Shown here: piece by piece, positions 1-12,108 of the stretch
Layout: the number at the start of each line of letters is the position of its first letter
Position numbering within the stretch: position 1 is the first letter of the stretch
Assembly: GCA_036023115.1 (NCBI GenBank)
Contig: JAYKKT010000076.1
Span: forward strand, 2,976,001-3,040,000
From: Brasenia schreberi
Lineage: Eukaryota > Streptophyta > Magnoliopsida > Nymphaeales > Cabombaceae
Direction of reading: 5' to 3'
Length of the DNA stretch: 64,000 nt
Made by a program: the position numbers and the translations under genes
Notes under the pieces: model-generated
Seen by the model: only the letters and a program-made list of their open reading frames with translations
What the model was told of the DNA's origin: nothing
Databases searched by the model: none

Positions 1-248
1 TTCCTTTGTAAGAAGAAGAATTTTGAAATGTAACCCTTTTGTTTTTGAAAACTCCGCTTTTTCACAAGCATTGATTCTCTCATTCAGGGTTGCACAATCT
101 ACCTTGATCCTCTGTCATGAAGTTTCAAAGGAGATTTTCCTCAAAATCCTTTCGTAATAGGATTTGGCTTAGACCCTACACATGGTATTTTTTCAAATAT
201 TGGGCATTCATAGGGTCTGCTAAATTTCGACCCTCAACATTGACTAAC
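1..248 (-). mobile_element. Old Tat-like Ty3/gypsy fragment: 3' UTR and end of pol
   Basis: Matches by eye the segment downstream of pol in the better-preserved copies at about 49840-50066 and 54580-54830, with the same TTTGTAAGAAGAAG start and the same run into the last pol codons. The element reads on the minus strand and continues off the left edge. It is the same copy as 2597-3421; the two parts were separated by a solo LTR. Diverged and non-coding. Confidence 0.8.
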
Positions 249-2596
249 TATAGCCATGAAAATTTTCATTCTGAAGTTTATGAGACAAACTTGAAATGTA
301 AGTTTTCACCCCTACGCTTGTGCGAGCATGCCAGCTAGTTCAAAACTAGCAAATATTCAAAAAATTTAGACTTCTAGGCGATTGTGTGCAAGCGAACTCT
401 TTTCGCTTTAGACTTTCTTTAACCGATGCTCAAGGGTCAATCTAAGCACTTGAGAATTTCAGTTTTGAAACCAAGATGAAGTCCAAATCACGTGAAGAGC
501 TGGTATTTTTGAAAGAAGTAATATGTGCACTTAATTCCAGACTTTGAAATGAACAAGTCTTGAAAACAGAAAGTTCAATTTTCAAGGTGTGTTTCCCAAA
601 CTGATGTAAATGACTTACAGACCTCCAAAAATCACCAAATTTTTTTCAAACAAACGCTATACTGTGGAGGATCTATAGCACTTTACATATATAAAATCGG
701 ATTTGTTTTGAAGCCACAATAAATCAATGAATCAATACTTCTCAAGTACCCGAAACTGTCCTATCACAGAAATACAAAGACTCAAAGATAAGCTTGTATC
801 TTGGTGGTCCGAGTTCCAAATTTGGTAAATTTGATATTGTTGGAAAGCTATGGATGTAAGCTTTCGAATGAATCAAAATTCAATTGATTTAGACTCTTAC
901 ACATAGAGTTATGGGATAAAAACCCAGTTTTTGTTATAGAGAAACTGACTGTGCAAATAGTGGACAGATTTTTGTTCAGTTTTATCCAGTTTTATTTACA
1001 TGTCTAGATGGTCCTATAATTCTTGATAATTTTATTTCTAAGACCTGGGTATGTGCACAAAGTGTTTCTAAAATTTCAGTATGTTTGGATCACAGAATCA
1101 AGAATTAAAAATATAGCAATGAGAGGTGCAGATGTAGAAAATAATTTTCAGACTTTTATAGAGAGTATGTGTAAATGCAAACTCACACCAAAGCAAATTG
1201 CAACAACCCTTAGTTCCGAATTAAAATTACTGAAATATAAAGGAATTAAAATTATCTTATAGCTTATGCATAGAAGGGGTTAGAAGTATAGAAGATTTAT
1301 AGCATATAGGAAGGAAGAAACATAACATCAAACATGTGGCGTGCGTGTGTATGCATAATGTTTCATCCATCAAATGAAAGTTACAGCAAATCCTAACTTA
1401 TTACAATGTGGGGGGAGATAAAACTCCATTATTACAACCCCATTTAATTTAATTAGAATGAAGAAGATGCATTGCCATTGAATAAAAAAAAGTACTTACA
1501 CGAATCGGTGAAATAACCGGATATTCAAGAATGAATTCCGGAGCTCTTTGGTTCCTTCTTCTTCCTCCTATCTCCCACACTCTCACCTATCTACCCTTTT
1601 TCCACACTTGAAAGTCACGTCCCTCTAGGTTGGAGTCTTCCTTTCCTCACCTAGAATACAACCACCAATGTTTAGAGCCTCTCTTTCTACTCTTGCCAAG
1701 ATTGTCCAAGTTGGGTTTCATGCCCCCCCTTTGGCCCTTTTTATAGGCCAAGGGGGGCTGGCTCTAGCCTCTTCCATGGGGCGGGTTGGACCTTGATCCA
1801 ATGAGTTTGGATCCACTTTGGTCCAGCCATTTAATGGTCCCCCTTGTTTCGACATAGACCAGCCCCATGTAGGCTAGTTTCCACGTGAACCTAGCCCTAA
1901 TTTTGGGCTCAATGGCACTTGAGATGACTAGCCAATGCTCGTTCCACTCGGTATTTGTCTTGACCAAGTCTTTGCCGAGTTGTTTTGAATTGATGTTTGA
2001 TGCACCAAGCCCCTTATACTTGGCCCGTGACTTGAACCAGCTCGTATGCTTTGTGCTCCACCCGGTTATGTGTTCGCTTCGAAGTAGGCTCGTGTACCAT
2101 CCGGTCGTGCCTTGGCCATGTCTTGACTGGCCAAGCTCGGCTTTGCTTGGTTTCTTCATGGCTTGATCTTGAGTAGATGACTTACTTCCCACGTATGGCT
2201 GGTCCTTGAACCATTTTCATCCCATGTGGCTTTGGTGAAGTAGACCTTTCCCATTTGGTGTAGTTGGCCAAATTGATTCCATCTTCGGTTTTTGGCTTGG
2301 ACTTGAAGATCTCCACGAGGCGTCCTTTGTAACGTGTGCTTCATCCGGGCTAGGCACGGGACTTAAACTTTCTTCCAAGTCGAGATATTTGTTGCATTTG
2401 CCTTCCTTCACATGATGGCATTTGGGTTGGGTTTGTCTTGGTTTTGCAAGTGGGTTTTAGTTCAAAACATAGGTTTGATTGAAGCTTGTAAATTTTAAAA
2501 CTTCAAACAAGTTTGTATTTCATGTTTTGAACTTTGAAACAATCTTTAAAGCTTGATGAACCTTTTTGAAAATATTTTTATTTTCGGGTGTTTACA
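249..2596 (-). mobile_element. Solo LTR, minus orientation, TSD CTAAC
   Basis: On the minus strand it begins TGTAAACACCCG at 2596, like the other LTRs here. It ends at 249 in CTATA, a decayed form of the CTACA end. The 5-bp target duplication CTAAC lies at 244-248 and 2597-2601, and removing the LTR rejoins the pol reading of the host element. Internal landmarks of the family are recognisable: the ATTACAACCCC block near 1424-1441, and a GTAAGT on the minus strand near 1499. No internal coding region is present, so this is a solo LTR left by LTR-LTR recombination. It is shorter and more diverged than the others. Confidence 0.82.
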
Positions 2597-3421
2597 CTAA
2601 CTAGTATGCATTGTTCGTGGTGGTTCCATGTACAACATAAGGACAATCCCACTTGGGCCGCCACTTTCCAAGTGGATGTGGGCCACGATGTTGGATGATT
2701 TTTAGCACAAGGTCTCCCACTTTGAAGTGGCGAGGTTTCATATGCTTCTCATAATGTCGGGTGATCCTTTGCCGGTATGCATGTGCATGATCCATGGCAA
2801 GGAGCCTTCTCTCATCTAATAAATCAAGCTCGGCCATTCTAGCATGCTAAAGCGTCTCTAGGGGAAGGTCGAGTGCAAGTTATGTATGAAATGAATGCAA
2901 TTTAGTATGAATGGGGAGAATGGCGTTTGTGCCATAGACCAACTCAAATGGTGTGGTATTTGTGGGAGTTCGGATGGAAGTCCTATAAGCCCATAAGGCT
3001 TCATCCAACTTCTCATGCCACGTCCTACCCTTCTCTAAAGTTTTCTCAGTAATGCTTATGAGAGTCTTATTGGTGGCTTCGGCTTGGCCGTTGCCTTGAG
3101 GGTAGTAGGGCGATGAGAAATGGTGAGTTATGCCATATGTGTTACATAACTTTACCATCCTCTCGTTCTTGAAGGGGGTGCCATTATCAGACACTAGGTC
3201 TTTTGGAACTCCAAATCGATCCAAAATATTTTTCCTAATGAACGCCACTACATGTTGCCCCTGGACATTAGTCAGGGAGGTAGCTTCAACCCATTTCGAA
3301 AAGTATTCAGTGGCTGCTAGGATAAACCTATGCCCATTTGATGCATTTAGAAAAATTGGTCCTATGATGTCAAACGCCCACATGGTGAATGGCCATGGGC
3401 TGACCACGGAATGCAGGGTGG
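2597..3421 (-). pseudogene. Integrase end of a decayed Tat pol
   Basis: Minus-strand translation shows the Ty3-type integrase core: WAFDIIGP (first Asp), VSDNGTPF (second Asp) and QGNGQAEATN (Glu). The C-terminal WRPKWDCPYVV region follows. It closely parallels the end of the intact pol at 54753-58439. Two in-frame stop codons lie in the linker after the core, around 2838-2882, so it is dead. The upstream end is cut at 3421 by an LTR fragment of opposite orientation. Confidence 0.88.
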
Positions 3422-3795
3422 TGTAAACACCCCAAAATCAAACGACACTCAAAAACAAACACCTGGTTTAAAACATCCATTTCAAAAAACAGATTTTGAG
3501 TTTTCAAAAACCCAAGAGTTACAAAAGCCTTAAACTTCTGTTTTACACCCCTTTCGAAATACGAATTTCTTAAACTTGGGCCAAGTCCCAATTTTGTAAA
3601 AGCCCAAATCCAATAAGTGGAGCCTGATCAAAAGCAGCCTCAGAAGCAGGTTCAAAATCCCAGAAAGCACCCTAGCCTGATAAAAGCTGGATCAAAAGGC
3701 AAAATGAGAGCCCAGGTCAGAAGCAGACTTCAAGCCCGGAGCATCAAATGTCAAGCCAAGAACACCCACCAAAATAGTAGAAATCTAAGCCTGAA
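3422..3795 (+). mobile_element. Truncated LTR, plus orientation
   Basis: Starts with the family terminus TGTAAACACCCC at 3422 and follows the first roughly 370 bp of the solo LTR at 4453 (shared GGGCCAAGTCCCAATTTTG and the glutamine-codon-rich stretch after it). Similarity fades near 3795. The 3' end is not visible, so it was truncated before or during arrival of the copia fragment. The 3' boundary is approximate. Confidence 0.7.
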
Positions 3796-4054
3796 CTCCT
3801 TTGACCTTCTTGAAAGAAGGATCACGATTGATTGTATGGCCCTAAATGAAGAAATCGATGCTTTATGAAAAGCAGAGTTTTTAAAATCAGTTGGTAACAT
3901 TTCAAAAATCCTTGGCTTACAAAATGAAGCCTTGTTCAATATAGCAAAATATTTTCAAATGGTAGATGCTATTAGGAAATGGGATGATCTTGGTTGAATT
4001 GAGTAGCCAAAGGGATAAGTTTTCCCCCCATTTTACTTCTCTCTCCAAAAGGAA
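3796..4054. other. Unassigned stretch between LTR fragment and copia remnant
   Basis: I see no reading frame or clear repeat here. It may be decayed copia sequence upstream of the recognisable integrase codons, but nothing decides this. Confidence 0.4.
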
Positions 4055-4452
4055 AATTGGCAAATATACTTAATAGAATATCATATAAAGTTGTATTTAC
4101 TGCACCATATAAGATGTGGTTTGGAAGAAAACCTAACCTAGGTCATCTCAAGAGGTAGAGATCTATTGATCATATGAAGATCCTTGATCAGTTTAGAGAC
4201 AAAGTAGACAACAGGTCCTTGAGATGTATATTCATCGGATATCCTAAGGCTCAAAGGGATATCATAAGGACCATGGATTGATAGAGTATAGAGATGTTGA
4301 ATTCTTAGAATATATTAAAAATGATATTCTTGAGAATAATGATGATTATGTTGACGATCTAGTAGATCTATATCAATCATCATTTGAACTATAGAAGATC
4401 TTCCTGAATCAACCAAAACTTTAAGTTAACATAAAAGGCCCAAGGTCACACC
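4055..4452 (+). pseudogene. Ty1/copia integrase fragment (left part)
   Basis: Conceptual translation contains PYKMWFGRKPNLGHLK and CIFIGYPK, typical of the C-terminal part of copia integrase (family form roughly PYELWxGRKPxLxHLR and CxFxGY). Several stops and frame changes interrupt it. It continues at 7322 after the solo LTR, which inserted at ACACC. Confidence 0.8.
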
Positions 4453-7321
4453 TGTAAACACCCCAAAATAAAATGATTTTAAAAAACAAATACCTGGTTT
4501 GAAAAAGCATTTCAAAACCAGATTCTGGAGTTTTTGAAAACCCAGGGGCTATAAAAGCTCAAAATTTACCCCATTCAAATCAAATTTCTCAAATATGGGC
4601 CAAGTCCCAATTTTGTAAAATCTAAAATTCAACAGGTGAAGCCTGAATGCCAAAGCAGCCTCAAAAGTAGGTGTAGAAGCCCAAAGGAAGCACCCTGGCC
4701 TGACAAAAGCAAGGTTCAAAAGGCAAAAGGAAGTACCATGCCTAAAGCAGACTGCAAGCCCAGAACACCAAAAAGCCAAACCAAGTACATCCACCCAAGC
4801 AACAGAAATCCAAGCCAAAAATGGTGAAAATGAGCAGAAACGAACTCCAAAAAAGCGAGAACGAGTTCAGACGACAAGGTTGGGGAAAACCCAGCATAAG
4901 ACGGAGCGTTGATGAAATCAGGGCCCGCACAAACCGTCCGCCTCGAAAAATGCCAAAAAGGACTGAAGAAAAGAAATTTGGATTGGATTTGGACCTAAAT
5001 ATCCATATCCAAATCCAAATAGTATTTGGATTAGATCTGGATCTAAAACATCTAAGATCCGAGATCCAAAACCAACTAAATATATGGGTCGGATCTGGAT
5101 CCAAAATATCCGAGATCTGAGATCCAGACCCAAATAGTATTTGGATCGGATCTGGATTCCAAGACCCAAATCCAAGACCCACCTCATTTGCCTATAAATA
5201 GAGGTGAGGGGGTCCCAAATGAAGATTCACGTGAAATGCTTGGGAGGAGAGAGAGTGAGAGATAGACCTGGCCATGTTGGCTCAAGGGTGAGGTGGGTTC
5301 AAGCCTTGTTGGCTAAGTGGGCTTAAGACAAGGGTTGCAACCAAGGTGGGCTCGACCAAGGATGGTTGCAACCAAGGCATGAACGTGGGCTCAACCAAGA
5401 TGGACCGGCTCCAAGAGGTAGGCCTCCTAACTCCACCCTAAACCTAGCCTAATCACCTAGCCCACTTCTCTAAACCTAACCCTAAACCACCTTAAACCTA
5501 GCCTAATCACCTAACCTACCCCACTAAACCCAAACAAGAACCTAAACCAACCCCCATCATTCCACCTCCAACCTCACACCCCCGAACCCGGCTACGCACC
5601 CCTGCGGTGCTTTCCCGCCTTTACCGCGCGCCCTAGTGTCACCCGGCGCGCCCCTGCTGCACGCCTAGCGCTCTGCACCCTGCCTAGCGCCCCCACTGCG
5701 CGCCTAGTGCCCTACGCCCCTACCGCGCCAACTACGTCCTATGCGCCCTAGCGCCGACCTACCACGCACTAGCTGCGCCCCAGCTGCTTGCAGCACCAGC
5801 CTGCCATCTTCCACCCGTGACTCAGCCCTAGCCAACCACACCTTAGGAGCACCTAAGCCTTCCCCTTAGGGCCGACTAGAGCCAACCCATACACTCCCTT
5901 TGTTGCCGTGAGCCTTCTCATAAGCCCAAGGGAACGGCGTGTCCCTAAGCACACCTGAACCCACACAACCCTCTCTTAAGCCACCTAGGGAGACCCCTCT
6001 TGGCTGCAAAGGTGGACCACAAGCCCAAGCACGAACGAATTGGAGAGAAAAGCCGAATCATTGTAAGTGTTTAAATTTGGTTTTTATCTTACTCCTCTAA
6101 ATTCAATTCAATTTTGATACGGGGTTGTAATAATGGATCATGGTCTCCCCCCGAGATGTAATATTGGTGCTTGATACACAAGCACACAAGTACACTTGAG
6201 CCTTAGCTCTTAAAACGTACACAAGACACCCACGTGCACTTGGGCCTTTTCGCTCTTAGTTGCACACTATTGCACACACATTGAGCCTTCACTCTTACTT
6301 AAAAGACTTTAGTAAAAGCCGTGCAATTTCAATTTCGGGTTGTTACATTCTTGTCATGTGAGTTTGTCCTTTAAATTCCACACTTGCATACAAGAGCACG
6401 TGAGCACTTGCTCTACACTCTCACGAACATTTTGGGCCTTCGTTGCCCCTAAGATATAGAGTATCCATATACTTTCAGCTGCGTGAGTTTTATGTTCAGT
6501 TGTGTATGTATTTACATTTCGGGTAGTTCAATTCAAGTCGTGTGAGTTGTCTTTCCATTTATACACAACACACATGAACACATTGAGCCTTCCCGCTCTT
6601 ATATACTTATATTTCAATTTCGGCAAGTTCAATTCAAGTCGTATGAGTTTGTCATTTCAATTCTACACTCACACACGCGTGCATTGAGCCTTTCCGCTCT
6701 TAATATAAGTATATCTCCCTTCCGCAATTTATATTCAAGTCGTGTGAGTTGCTTTTAAGGTTCGGGTATTTTCCTTTCAGCTGCATGAGTTGCACTTACA
6801 TTTCAGATATTTACTTTAAGCTGTGTGTGAGTTACTTTCAATTCGACCCTAGCTCACATCATATCAAACCCGAAGAGAGTTCGTGCATCCTTGCATTTGC
6901 GTATTTTCAAAGAGGATACCCCGAAACTATGCCCAAACTCGCTAAATTTAGGCCACTTGAAGCACACACATCTGGCCTAAGATAGCTTAAAAGCTCAAAG
7001 ACTTGGATACGGATAACTCCGTAATAAAAACTGCAACTTAGGCAAACAAATCGTCAAATACTTGCTTGTCTTTCAAAAGATCATGTTTGTTTAAAAATCG
7101 ATGTTTTCTAAGCGCTTAAACGGACCCTTGAGCACCGATTCAAGAAGGTTTCAAGCGAAAAGATCCCTCTTAGCCACAATTGCCTTTTAAAAGTCAGATA
7201 TATTTTAAAATCTTCGCTAGTTTGAGTAAGCTAGCTGGCACGCCCTTAAAAGCAATGTAAAACTCGAAAAGACTCGTTTCTGGTCTTGTAAACCAGGAGC
7301 AAAGAATTTTCGTGTCTTACA
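4453..7321 (+). mobile_element. Solo LTR, plus orientation, TSD ACACC
   Basis: Begins TGTAAACACCCC at 4453 and ends TCTTACA at 7321, with perfect 5-bp duplications ACACC at 4448-4452 and 7322-7326. It is 2,869 bp long and has no PBS, PPT or coding region. From left to right: a low-complexity stretch of GGATCTGGAT-like repeats, a TATA box, degenerate CCTAAACC repeats, a GTAAGT at 6063, the TTGATACGGGGTTG block, and a run of diverged repeat units with GAGC...GCTC stem-loops (about 6130-6700). It belongs to the TTACA-ending subfamily, like LTR A at 19715. Confidence 0.93.
5193..5200 (+). promoter_or_regulatory. TATA box of the solo LTR
   Basis: TATAAATA, about 740 bp into the LTR, followed by GAGGTGA and a CACGTGA motif. 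LTR A has the same arrangement at 20320. Confidence 0.6.
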
Positions 7322-9082
7322 ACACCATCCTACTTAAGGGATTATCACACTTATCTTGCACAAGAAGTGTATAATTCTGTAGATTTAGATGAGCTAATTG
7401 ATAACTTGACTTATAAGTAGGCTATTAACTCATCTGAAGTATCAAACTGGAAGAAAGTTGTGGATGAGGAAATTGAATCTATTAAGAAAAACCAAGTCTG
7501 GGAGTTGATTGATTTGACATAAGAAAGAAAAGTCATAAACTGCAAATGGGTTCTGAAAAAGAAATAAAACGGATGGATCAATTGACAAGTTTAAAGTGAA
7601 GTTGGTTGCAAAGGGATTCTCGCAAAAGGAGGTGATAAATTATGTTGAGATATATTTTTCTCTTACAAAATTTGTATTCATAAGAATAATCCTGGCGATA
7701 TCATCATATTATGATATGGATTTACATCAATTAGATGTAAAAAAACTGCTTTTTGAAATAGAGATTTAGATGAAATCATATATATGCATCAGCCCAAAGG
7801 ATACATAATTGAAGGCCAAGAAGATAAATTATATAGGTTGAAAAAATCTCTCTATGGCTTTAAATAGTCACCTCATCAATGTTATTTAATTTTTCAAATG
7901 CCATTGTTGAACTTGGGTTTGTAGCTAATAAACTTGATCATTATGTCTATATTTGGAATAGTAGAAGCCACTTTGTTATTTTATCATTATATGTAGATGA
8001 CATATTGTTGATTGTAAATAACAATGAGATAATTGTTAAAACCAAGTCATGGTTAAACTCAAGGTTTGAAATGAAGGATATGGGAAAAGCATCCTATATC
8101 CTAGATATAAAGATTTCTCGATATAGAGAATTTAATTTTCTATGCCTAAGTTAGGAGAGAGATATTGATTATATCCTCAAAAAGTTTAAAATTGGTGAAT
8201 GCAAGTTTGCTTCTACACCCGTTGCAAAAGAGGTAAAACTAAGCAAGGTTGATTGTCTCAATGAAGGAGACGATAAGCCTAATGTTCCTTATGCACAAGC
8301 TGTGGGTAGTTTGATATATGTTATGTTATGTACAAGACCTGATATCAATTTTGTTGTTGATCTTGTGAATAGATATCAAAGTAATCCTAGATAGGAGCAT
8401 TGGATAGTTGTGAAAAGGATTCTAAGATATTTCAAAAGAACAAAGGACTTGAAATTATGTTTTCAAGCATATAAACTAAAAGTGATAAGATATTTAGATG
8501 CTGACTTTGTTGGGAGCACAGATGACAGCAAATCAACCTCAAGACAAATATTTTTATTTGGAGGTGGAGTTGTTTCTTAGGCATGTAAGAAACAAGATTG
8601 TATAGCGTTACATACATATGAAGATGAATATGTGGCTTGTTGTATAACTAAGTGTCGTGTGGATAAGTCGCTTCATACGAGATTTGAAGCTGGACATAGC
8701 CGACGAGTCGGTTGTCATTTATTATGACAACAATACAACAATTACTCTAATCAAGAGTGGAGCTGACAACTCTAAAAGCAAGCATATAATGGTGAAATAC
8801 TACTATGTTCATGATATGGTTATAAGAAAGGAAATATCATCTCATATATACCAACTCAAGATATGTTGGCAAGCTCCTTGATTAAAGGCATAATAGAGGA
8901 TCTTTTCTCAAAATATATTAAAAATATGGGTTTGAGATATGTTTGATTGTTGTGTAGGTAAAAAATCATAACGGGTAATGATTTCAATGGCAATCATAAA
9001 ATAACATTACTTGAAAAACCCTGCAAAAGTGAGAGGAAAACCAGTATGTTAGAACATTTGGCTCGATTGACTAAGTGGGAGA
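7322..9082 (+). pseudogene. Ty1/copia reverse transcriptase and RNase H remnant
   Basis: Continues the fragment at 4055-4452. The RT start is recognisable as WKKVVDEEIESIKKNQVWEL and then NCKWVLKKK near 7450-7565. The active-site motif YVDDILLIV is at about 7990-8020. The typical copia steps VGSLIYVMLCTRPDI (about 8305), YLDADFVGSTDDSKSTSR (about 8494) and the RNase H region follow to about 8880. Many stops and frameshifts make it non-functional. It ends in a purine-rich AAGTGGGAGATG at 9073-9084, which fits a copia polypurine tract, so a copia 3' LTR probably starts near 9083. Confidence 0.87.
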
Positions 9083-11524
9083 TGTGAAGCCGAGAAATGG
9101 CCATTCTCAGCAGTTTCACGGGAATGGCTAGATCGACCATCTACATGTTTCCCGTGAAGGCGATTACAAAACAAATCCGTAACAGCTGGTCTGTTATAGA
9201 TAAGCTCTATAACCACCCAAATAAGGGCTCCGAAAACAGAGAGCGGTTGAGGAAGAGGTACAGGTGACTTAAGTGATTCTTTATCAAAATAACAAGAGTG
9301 ACTCTTGTTTACCATAATCGACTCAATGGTAGCTCTAACTCAACTCAATCTTACCGTTCTCGACATGTAGATGAGCTGAGTTTGAACTCGCCAATGCTTT
9401 GCTCATGTTGCTTGCCCAGGCACCGCTTGCCTAGAGAGGAAAAAAAAAAAGCAGCTCATGTTCAGCTCCTTTAACTTGACCGTGTTTGTACAAGTTTATG
9501 AGCCAAATATGAACACGACTTAGAGTTGATGCACGAATTATGAATAACCTTCTTTACTTTCTTAGCTTCTGTACTAACCCTAGTTTGAATTCACTGTGGA
9601 TGATCAGCACACTGAACAGTGAACAGAAATAGTTATACAGTATTCAATAAACATCATTAATATCCAGTGCGCAATTTTCCAACTTGATTGACAAGCATGT
9701 GTCATTAGCATAGCAGGTTTTAATGCTCCTTTGTAAATGGTCAATGTGAAGAAATCCATCACCATAACTTCAAACGGGTACTTTTTCAGTTCAAAAAGGG
9801 AAGTGTAGCACTGTAACAGGCTTATCTTTAATACAATATACTGCCACATTGGAAACTCCACTGCAAGGCTGCAACTTGATACAGTGGTCAGGTCTGACTC
9901 GCAAATTGTCTGTGCGTGTGCGCGTGCATATGCATAAGTATATATACTTTTGGTAAAAAATAAGCTGCACTTTGATATATATATATATATATTATACATA
10001 TAGAGAGAGAGAGTTGGTGCTAAACCTGTAATGTTTTTTTGTGCAATCTTTGAGATGAATGGTAAATATTTAAATTTTTATATTTTATATTTAATGTACC
10101 AAATACAAAGTTTAGGTTATTATCTCAATTATTGATCTCAAAAATTGAATCATAAAAATGTTTATGCAAGATTTCACACTGAAAGACATTATCTACTTCT
10201 CTCTCTTGATATATATATATACTTATGTATGTATATTATATTACGTGTATTCCTTGTTTGAAAACAAAGAAATTTAATTTCCAAACTGGATTTCCTTTTT
10301 TGACAGTCAAAGTGGTTCACTGAAGATTTTACACCCCACTTTATTTCATTTTTTGAGCATAGTGCAGTATATGAAGCCAAGAGTAGCTCATTTACTCAGT
10401 GTCTAATAGCCTAGAGTTTAGGCCAAAGGCCTTAGCATAATGGAAAGAGCCCGCAGGTGCTAGACGGGCAGTCACTCTAATGGACTATAGGCCGTGCCCT
10501 TCTTTCCAAGCTGAAGCCCAGCACGAGGGATGATTAAAGCTGGTAAATGGGACGAACCAACCCAACAACCCTTGACTCGTTTCCTACACAAAAGGCAGTG
10601 GTTAACTGCTAGCCAAACTTGGGTTTGGACGTCTCATGAACGTAACGGGTCTAGCCCTTTTATTAGTGAAGCTGGTTGAAAGACAAATAAAATGGCATAA
10701 TAGATAAAGATACGTGCACTTCATTTACCCAAATACCCTAATATAGTTACATTGAACAACCACATGACGATGCACCAAATCAATGAATCTCATCATGCTT
10801 ATTTAAAAGGAATGTATCATCATCATCATCATCATGTTACTTGAGAGAACAAGGTAAAATCTCTTCACCAAATTATTTTCTTCGGCAGATCTGGCTTTGG
10901 CCTCACCATTGTACTATAAAATTTTCTTTTTTCCTTGCGTGAACTGAGTGGGGCAGAGCCCTAAATAACTAAAGAAGCGCCAGAAGTATAGCCTGAAACG
11001 AATGGTCTAATATCAAATGGTAGACAATGATTTCTCATGCAGTTCAGGGCCCAAAGACGAGCCAATCCAGATACGTTGGCCTCTATAAATTTGAATTCTT
11101 TCGACATGCTATTCTCCTATAATGAGTCCCTTAATAGCATCAATCCTTGGAGGGCAGAAGCTCGATCACCTACACAAGTTGGCGTGGTCAACCTCAATTG
11201 TGAAAGCCAAAACAACACCAAGCGATCTCCAAGTTCTTTAAGATAAACTTTCATCACACAAAATCGAGTACTGTATAGATGCTCTTGACAGTGAAAGCTT
11301 ACGCTAAGTAATTACTTCAACAAACAAAGTCAAATTTGTGGCAACATTTGAAATAACCCCTCTTTGAGTTTAAATTGATGAAGAGTGGGGAAAGTGACGG
11401 TGCATGATGCAAACTTGCAGAAAAAGTGAAACCACTAAGAAAGAAAAAGTTACAAAATGCACGTCACACAGATTTCATCTTCCAAGATCAAGTTGTTATA
11501 CAGCCTCGTCTCTCTTTCTCTATG
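9083..11524. other. Intergenic DNA upstream of the kinase gene; possible copia LTR at its left end
   Basis: The first 200-300 bp, beginning TGTGAAGCC after the copia polypurine tract, may be that element's 3' LTR, but I cannot place its end. No convincing gene is present. It holds microsatellites: an AT run at about 9975-9992, a GA run at about 10002-10013, and an ATC run at about 10816-10834. Confidence 0.5.
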
Positions 11525-11535
11525 TATATATAAAA
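11525..11535 (+). promoter_or_regulatory. Candidate TATA box of the CRK gene
   Basis: TATATATAAAA, about 580 bp upstream of the CRK start codon, preceded by a CT-rich stretch. It is the best core-promoter candidate in the 600 bp before the gene. A transcript from here would carry a roughly 550-nt leader. Confidence 0.45.
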
Positions 11536-12108
11536 TCTTTTTTATATGCTAAAGTCTATCATACGCCTGGCTCCACCACATCCCAATAATTTAATTCTCT
11601 CAACTTAGCTAAAAGAAGAGAAGGGGAAAGCCAGAAAAGCAAAAGGTGGAAGAGTTCTCTTGAGAACCAATGCAGTAGCACAAATCGTTCTTTGTTTTCT
11701 TCTTGTCAGCCCATCTTCTCTCCTTGGGTTTTTTCCTTTCAGGATTGATGCTTAGCTCTCCCTCCCTCCCTCTCTCTCTCTAGGTTGATTGGTGCTCCAT
11801 TTATTTCTTCAAATTATTGTGACAACCCAGTTGGGTTTTGGATGTTTTTATTTTCCTATTTTTTCATTTTGTTTTAGTCCTCCTCTCCAGTTCTCTCCTG
11901 GTAGATTTTGGGGGTTGTCTGGTTTGGCTTCTCTCTCCCTTGCTTGCTTTCTGGGCCCTTTGCCTATATCTTCTCTACTAAGATCCTGATACTTTTGGGT
12001 TTTCTGTTGTTGGGTGTCCTTATACTTGCTTATCCTTCAGCATCTCTAGTACTTTTGGTGAAATATTTTCCGGGTTTTGTTTTTCTGGTTCTCTGTTCAT
12101 TTCTTGCC
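11536..12108 (+). promoter_or_regulatory. Probable 5' leader of the CRK gene with three short uORFs
   Basis: Contains three upstream ATGs, each followed quickly by a stop: 11670-11678 (ATG-CAG-TAG), 11748-11783 (11 codons plus stop) and 11842-11877 (11 codons plus stop). A CT-rich run lies at 11755-11780. Pyrimidine tracts followed by CAG or TAG (near 11741 and 11783) could be splice acceptors, so part of this may be a leader intron. The reading frame of the CDS stays open upstream of 12109 with strongly hydrophobic codons, but it contains no upstream ATG. Confidence 0.45.

Noticed and set aside
9604..9999. 131-codon minus-strand frame upstream of the CRK gene
   Set aside because: Starts within microsatellite sequence, has no recognisable domain and no conserved-looking composition.
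10425..10530. tRNA gene or SINE, from an A-box-like TAGCATAATGG
   Set aside because: No B box at a suitable distance and no cloverleaf.
11908..12108. In-frame hydrophobic N-terminal extension of the CRK protein (a membrane segment before MGLCYG)
   Set aside because: The open frame upstream has no ATG; it starts only at a TTG. MGLCYG with an acylation-type N-terminus is the normal CRK start.
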